A stretch of 10,064 bases of DNA. It comes from DASUVJ01 sp036378995 (lineage in GTDB: Bacteria; Patescibacteriota; Saccharimonadia; Saccharimonadales; Saccharimonadaceae). The position numbers and the translations under genes were made by a program. The notes below the pieces were generated by a model, which worked only from the letters and a program-made list of their open reading frames with translations, was not told where the DNA came from and did no database searches. The DNA lies in the NCBI GenBank assembly GCA_036378995.1, contig DASUVJ010000042.1:1-10064 (forward strand), read 5' to 3'. The first letter of the stretch is position 1. Every line of letters begins with the position of its first letter. Shown piece by piece: positions 7,301 through 10,064 of the stretch.

Positions 7301-8194
7301 GCGACGATTATTGGCGCGAGCAGTGTGTTCAGTCCGTTTGGCGGCAACGCCGAAACTGCTGCTGACTTTATTATTAGCGACGCATCGGCTGGCAAAATAA
7401 AAGTCTATACCGGCTCAGCATGGGCGCTAAAACCCGTTAAGTTCTATAATGGTTCTACTTGGCTGGAAAAACCACTTAAACGCTGGAACGGCACGGCGTG
7501 GTTGCCACTTTCTTCGTCGCCTGTCGTAAGCCTTCGCGCAACCAGTACTGCCGTCGAAAGCAACGCTTCTGCGTTTGGAACTCCAGACACAATGCCAATT
7601 ACGATTCCAGCCGCTACTCAAATCGGCGATTTGCTCGTGCTTATCGTTTCTCAGAACAGCAACGCGACAACGGTGTTTAATCCGATTGCCGGCTGGACGA
7701 AGCAGGGCGAGCAACGGGCTGGTGGTGCGGCGTTTACGATGGCGATCTATACGCGACTGGCACAAGCAGGAGATGCCGGCAGTGTGGTTAATACTAGCAT
7801 GGTAAACAGAGAGAATACCACAGCGCATATCCGAGTATATGCAAACGTCAACCAGGCGACACCGCTGGACTCTTCGGTTATTTTTGGAGAGGTCGACCCT
7901 GCGGCTACGAGCGGCGCTGCGCCGTCAGTTACGGTTGCGTCGACCAATGCCATGATAGTAACGGTCTATGCGGTGCCTACTACTACGGGTACGATTATCG
8001 AAGGGTCTGATTGGACGGATCCTGCAGGGTTTAGCAATGAACTTACCACTTGTACTATTAGCCCTAATAATAATGCGGCGCTGGCTACGTATGATCAACT
8101 GGCGTCTGCTACGGGAGCCCAAGGACCATTTACTGCCAGTATTCCTCAGTCGCGTAGATGGGCGACGGCAACGTTAGTGGTGCGTGGAGTATAA
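4376..8194 (+). CDS. Giant multidomain fibre/adhesin with Kelch repeats
   Basis: 1272 residues from ATG 4376, with AAGGA at 4364-4368 overlapping the previous stop. There is no signal peptide or membrane span. Visible domains in order: residues 25-202, a concanavalin/LamG-like jelly roll (DNFNAASIDTVKW ... GGRLNIT ... TAVFDNLN); 206-275, the first half of a fibronectin-like beta sandwich (YRNDQVTPIAIGAGTNGDG ... AEVKTTSTGFTG); about 286-943, twelve Kelch-type repeats (pattern 'YDxxNxRLxxFGGxxG...NDVWxLxxxxxxW'); about 948-1002, the second half of the sandwich (LAVAATGLSSGASYHWQTWA ... FSPFGGNAETAADF). Residues 1005-1046 hold three short repeats (YTGSAW, YNGSTW, WNGTAW), and 1049-1272 is a beta-rich phage/secreted-type domain (ITIPAATQIGDLLVLIV ... 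AGWTKQGEQ ... ATATLVVRGV). All parts suggest binding to glycans or protein surfaces, with no catalytic motif seen. It is the last of the closely spaced fibre genes and probably the distal, receptor-contacting piece; that position is inference. Confidence 0.82.
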   Translation: MAFTVIANQSTGFSISWPLTPLSELTDNFNAASIDTVKWLEWEPGNSVLSGGRLNITSTTSPSYRGMESKTTGSLIGSYVQVEVPHVLTGLSSGSTDLELSIDGDHTINMYVTGGRLYADHQLLGDWVTVADIPYNSTNHRWWRIREASGSIYYEYSANGITWTQLATAPNPFDLTALTLMLYIGTTASNVSTDTAVFDNLNTFPLQSDAKGQYRNDQVTPIAIGAGTNGDGVANNVWLDAEVSVDLPTNAVALAAEVKTTSTGFTGVATTNSTPRAFKQSELLNSRRGSSMVYDAKNKRFVLFGGYDGTVRYNEVWELSADSPYHRWKKLSPSGTPPTAKNLAASTYARGTTSGSVDKAYMVVWGGATPSDSNEMHVLDISTPGSEAWTTVTQTNTPAVRSYLTHHMVAKVTASNTIDLYLFGGWGSTRLNDIQRCTFNVNSPGSVTWTALKANGAVGSPSARSGTAMIYDSANNRLIITCGRSETVYLNDVWQYNIATNTFSQISPGGTPPAIRELPNMGYDPVNQRAILIAGWQGSVSNNRNDVYALSLTPASESWTEIRANSTTNQGILAFSSASSAVDTSRNIMIMSTINGFDATDKYVYAFEMNNTSPSAPLGSLMIADDFRARDAPAVAYDSSRGEMIFINGYSAMDDDTTIADGEHVAEIWAYNRTSNKWRMAMGGPTGMPQNEGGLAVYDSVNDRIIHFGGLAGSSQMTNDVWELKADSYGVYRARKLTPSGTLPPQRWLAAGCYDAANQRLIVWGGQNQSTILNDVWALSLSGAETWTQLSPTGTAPTAVWQSAYAFDAAAKRLYVHGGFNGVGYSTQLFYLDVTTTNGAWVNTNVTGGLAVRGAVMGYDSVNQRLVCFGGFDGSAVNNTVRYTSTSSFTSWTTQSTANTPAARRSAGAAVIGNAFVMACGRPISGTWFSDTQELNFQEAPAAWQWQNKSPSIYQRLAVAATGLSSGASYHWQTWATIIGASSVFSPFGGNAETAADFIISDASAGKIKVYTGSAWALKPVKFYNGSTWLEKPLKRWNGTAWLPLSSSPVVSLRATSTAVESNASAFGTPDTMPITIPAATQIGDLLVLIVSQNSNATTVFNPIAGWTKQGEQRAGGAAFTMAIYTRLAQAGDAGSVVNTSMVNRENTTAHIRVYANVNQATPLDSSVIFGEVDPAATSGAAPSVTVASTNAMIVTVYAVPTTTGTIIEGSDWTDPAGFSNELTTCTISPNNNAALATYDQLASATGAQGPFTASIPQSRRWATATLVVRGV
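5231..7204 (+). repeat. Twelve Kelch-type repeats (one or two beta-propellers)
   Basis: Blades start near residues 287, 342, 402, 465, 517, 572, 632, 692, 748, 801, 853 and 905 of the 1272-residue protein, about 50-62 residues apart. Strong blades carry the Kelch diglycine (LFGGYDG, VVWGGAT, LFGGWGS, HFGGLAG, VWGGQNQ, VHGGFNG, CFGGFDG). Blades 4-7 and 12 are degenerate (TCGRS, IAGWQG, STINGF, INGYSA, ACGRP). Twelve would fit two six-bladed propellers; this is an inference from the count. Confidence 0.75.
7388..7513 (+). repeat. Three short YxGSxW/WNGTAW repeats
   Basis: Three consecutive units of about 13-14 residues: IKVYTGSAWALKP, VKFYNGSTWLEKP and LKRWNGTAWLPL. This motif is common in phage tail fibres and bacterial secreted proteins as a short linker-like beta repeat. 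It joins the propeller-bearing part of the protein to its C-terminal domain. Confidence 0.7.
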
Positions 8195-8195
8195 T
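8190..8195 (+). promoter_or_regulatory. Possible -10 box for the DUF1801 gene
   Basis: A perfect TATAAT spans the stop codon of the Kelch protein gene, 23 bases before the ATG at 8219. No convincing -35 box lies 16-19 bases upstream, and there is no TGn extension. It may be chance, or a weak promoter letting the downstream gene be read apart from the fibre operon. Confidence 0.3.
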
Positions 8196-8218
8196 AAAAT
8201 CAAGAAGGCGAGGCGGAT

Positions 8219-8641
8219 ATGACCAATAAAACAGTTCCAACCAATAGTAATGTTGTTGATTTTTTAGCAACGATTGAGGATGAAACACAGCGCCGTGAAA
8301 GTGAAGAACTAGTCGCCATGATGCAAGAGGTTTCCAATAAGCCTCCTGTCATGTGGGGTCCGAGTATTATTGGTTTCGGCTCGCAGCATTATAAGTACGA
8401 ATCGGGTCGAGAGGGTGACATGCCGATCATCGGCTTTTCGCCAAGAAAAGGTAAGTTCGCTTTTTATCTTACCTATGAGATTGAGCGCTATAAAGATCAG
8501 CTCGAAAAAGTTGGTAATTATCAAAATGGAAAAGCCTGTATTTACTTCAAGCGCTTGTCCGATCTCGATAAAAGCGAGCTCAAAGAACTAATTCGTCAAA
8601 CATACGAAAACGAATCAAAGAAATCTTACGTAAAAGATTAA
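8219..8641 (+). CDS. DUF1801 (YdhG-like) domain protein
   Basis: 140 residues, matching the length of stand-alone DUF1801 proteins. Family landmarks are in order: TVPTNSNVVDFLATI (5-19), ELVAMMQEVSNKPPVMWGPSIIGFGSQHYKY (key positions P43, M45, W46, G47, F53, H57, Y58), GREGDMPIIGFSPRKGKFAFYL with its GFSPRK core (72-77), then GKACIYFKRLSDLD with KRLSDLD at 110-116. The protein is soluble, with no signal peptide. The biochemical function of this family is unsettled, so none is assigned. GAGG/AAGG ribosome sites lie 6-14 bases before the ATG. It follows the fibre operon by 24 bases but shares no theme with it. Two hand-counted 60-base rows (8221 and 8461) are about 32-33% GC against 50% for a row of the Kelch gene (5761), although another row here (8341) is also 50%. 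Its stop overlaps that of the convergent antiporter gene. Confidence 0.92.
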   Translation: MTNKTVPTNSNVVDFLATIEDETQRRESEELVAMMQEVSNKPPVMWGPSIIGFGSQHYKYESGREGDMPIIGFSPRKGKFAFYLTYEIERYKDQLEKVGNYQNGKACIYFKRLSDLDKSELKELIRQTYENESKKSYVKD

Positions 8642-10064
8642 CGGTCGGATAGGGCTTTGTCGATCTGATCGAGATGTGTTTTACGGTGCTGGTAAAAGAA
8701 CTCTTTGTCCAGTCCATGGCGTTTGAGCGAAGAACTTAGCTGCTCTGATCCTAAGAAGTGTGGCAGTACGACATACGTTGCACCGAGCTTATATAGCTCC
8801 GCCGCTTCGGTGTGCGTGTCGGTATAGCAGACGATTACCGCTGTTTTATTACGATGTCGAATGTAGCGAATGATCGTTCGGTTTACTTCGTGATCCGAAA
8901 TCGTATTAACGATAAGTTTTACCTTGTCCATATTAATATCGGCGAGCAGCTCATGATCGGTCGCGTCACCGTAAAGGAAGTCGATGTGCTTACGGTCGAG
9001 CTCTTCAATGACCTCGGGGTCGTAGTCGACCACGACAAAATCCTGCTTCATGTGGCGGAATGTCTTAACAAACTGAGCACCACCATTAAGATAGCCAAAT
9101 AGGACAAGCGGGTAGGTTCGGGCGCGATGTTCGGACTCGCGTGTGACGCTGCGCTCGAAGAAATGCAGGCGATGTTCGAACTTTTTAAAGATCCACTCAT
9201 CGTATTTCATCAGGTACGTCGAAATCGTAATGGTAATAATGGCGACCAATGTAATAATCGCACCCAGCTGACTGCTGACAATGCCGGCGCCAGCGGCAAG
9301 GACGACCAGAATAATAGAAAACTCACTGATCTGCGACAGATTAATGGCCGTCATGAAACTGGTCTTTTTTGTGTAACCGAGTAGGCCGAGCGCGGTCATG
9401 ACGGCAAATGGCTTAATGATGATAGTAATCAGCGACAGAATAATCGCTGGGATTACTGCGGCCTCAAGATCAGAGAGGAGCAGACTTTGGCCGAGCGTAA
9501 TGAAGAAAATGATAATAAAAAAATCTCGTAGTGGCTTTAGCTTGGCGCCGATTTGATGCACATAGGGTAAATGGGCCAGCGTGACACCGGCAAACAATGC
9601 GCCAATCTCGACCGAGAATCCAATTTCGTTAACAATGGACGCGACGCCAAATCCCCATCCAAGCGCACAGATAAACAGCAGTTCCTGCGACTTTGCGACG
9701 AATTTTGCCGCCCACGGAAGTACTTTTATGCCGAGGAATGTTAGTACAGCGATGAGGGCGGCACCCTTTAGTGTAAGCAGACCGATCTCTACCGGCCCGA
9801 GCGGCTGACCGTTCTGTGCGGTTACGTATAGGAGGGCGAATGTGGCGATGATGTCATCTAACAGAATCACACCGATCGCAATCTGCCCGTTTAATCTCGT
9901 CAGCTGCTTTTTGTCACTTAAAACTTTCGCAATGATAATAGTACTGCTGAAAAACAGCGCCAAGCCGGTGATAATCGCCTCGGTAAGTGAAAATCCTAAG
10001 GATATACCAACAAGATAACCGATTGTTCCGATGGTTAAGAATAAGCTGAGCGCCGTTAAGAATA
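8638..10064 (-). CDS. Kef-type (CPA2) monovalent cation:proton antiporter with TrkA-N domain (5' partial)
   Basis: The frame stays open to the window edge, so the N-terminus is missing; 474 residues are visible. The N-terminal two thirds is a Na_H_Exchanger-type membrane domain with many hydrophobic spans. Landmarks are IGVILLDDIIATFALL (a DD at about 69-70, at the place of the QD of Kef proteins), GFSVEIGALFAGVTLAHLPY, a KPLRDFFIIIFFITLGQSL loop and LSQISEFSIILVVLAAG (about 242-258). The C-terminal third is a cytoplasmic RCK/TrkA-N Rossmann domain: YPLVLFGYLNGGAQFVK (nucleotide loop), FVVVDYDP (acidic end of strand 2) and FLYGDATDHELL. This predicts K+ or Na+ export coupled to proton entry at the inner membrane, gated by a nucleotide or ion; substrate is not decided by sequence. 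The glycine loop reads GYLNGG, lacking the middle Gly of GxGxxG. The gene runs opposite to the fibre genes, and its promoter lies outside the window. Confidence 0.92.
   Translation of the reverse strand, partial: FLTALSLFLTIGTIGYLVGISLGFSLTEAIITGLALFFSSTIIIAKVLSDKKQLTRLNGQIAIGVILLDDIIATFALLYVTAQNGQPLGPVEIGLLTLKGAALIAVLTFLGIKVLPWAAKFVAKSQELLFICALGWGFGVASIVNEIGFSVEIGALFAGVTLAHLPYVHQIGAKLKPLRDFFIIIFFITLGQSLLLSDLEAAVIPAIILSLITIIIKPFAVMTALGLLGYTKKTSFMTAINLSQISEFSIILVVLAAGAGIVSSQLGAIITLVAIITITISTYLMKYDEWIFKKFEHRLHFFERSVTRESEHRARTYPLVLFGYLNGGAQFVKTFRHMKQDFVVVDYDPEVIEELDRKHIDFLYGDATDHELLADINMDKVKLIVNTISDHEVNRTIIRYIRHRNKTAVIVCYTDTHTEAAELYKLGATYVVLPHFLGSEQLSSSLKRHGLDKEFFYQHRKTHLDQIDKALSDR

Noticed and set aside
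6957..7400. 147-codon open frame overlapping the Kelch gene
   Set aside because: Its arginine/leucine-rich product has no domain pattern, while the overlapping frame carries clear Kelch repeats.
7427..7828. 133-codon minus-strand open frame
   Set aside because: Low-complexity Arg-rich product with no ribosome site; it is antisense to well-supported coding sequence.
2464..8194. Diversity-generating retroelement or phase-variable target in the fibre genes
   Set aside because: No reverse transcriptase gene, template repeat, invertible segment or simple-sequence tract was seen in the window, although the large fibre genes made this worth checking.
8622..8639. Hairpin AATCTT-ACGTAA-AAGATT as a terminator between the convergent genes
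   Set aside because: The stem is only six A/T-rich pairs and no T-run follows on the plus strand; it lies in coding sequence.
8660..8672. Inverted repeat TCGATC-T-GATCGA
   Set aside because: A one-base loop cannot form a useful hairpin, and it encodes the LDQID segment of the antiporter, so coincidence is likely.
9961..9963. TTG as start of the antiporter
   Set aside because: Thirty-three further codons upstream are open and encode membrane-type sequence up to the window edge.

Overview
The window reads like chromosomal DNA of a Patescibacteria/CPR bacterium, most likely Candidatus Saccharibacteria (TM7). This is inferred from protein style, not from a marker gene: paired WxL-like surface proteins, a phage-tail-like protein that opens with an LPxxGGDxGxWGxILNxFL motif, and very large Thr/Ser/Asn-rich fibre proteins. 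TGA is used as a normal stop (1799-1801), which argues against the recoded Gracilibacteria/SR1 lineages. An actinobacterial or Chloroflexi origin is not excluded. No rRNA, tRNA, CRISPR array, insertion sequence or gap longer than 300 bases was seen; the longest intergenic stretch is 89 bases.

Region 1 (1-1463) is the end of a cell-surface locus. It holds the C-terminal part of a membrane-anchored protein with two Ig-like domains, translationally coupled (TAATG) to a small secreted protein of WxL-like pattern with four cysteines.

Region 2 (1493-8194) is the striking part. A good sigma-70-type promoter precedes four tightly packed same-strand genes. The first encodes an 82-residue single-span membrane protein. 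The second, overlapping it by one base, encodes a 217-residue mosaic of tail-fibre motifs. The third encodes a 633-residue protein built from four diverged copies of a ~137-146-residue unit plus a small C-terminal beta domain. The fourth encodes a 1272-residue multidomain protein. In that last one a 12-repeat Kelch region appears to be inserted inside another beta-sandwich domain, followed by three WNGTAW-type repeats and a C-terminal beta-rich domain. None of the three large proteins has a signal peptide and no capsid, portal, terminase or tail-tube gene is visible. The set looks like a domesticated or phage-derived surface fibre/adhesin cassette; this role is inference.

Region 3 (8195-10064) is ordinary. 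A DUF1801 (YdhG-like) gene follows on the same strand. A CPA2/Kef-type monovalent cation:proton antiporter with a C-terminal TrkA-N domain runs convergently on the minus strand and leaves the window. The two stop codons share a TTAA, with no terminator between them.
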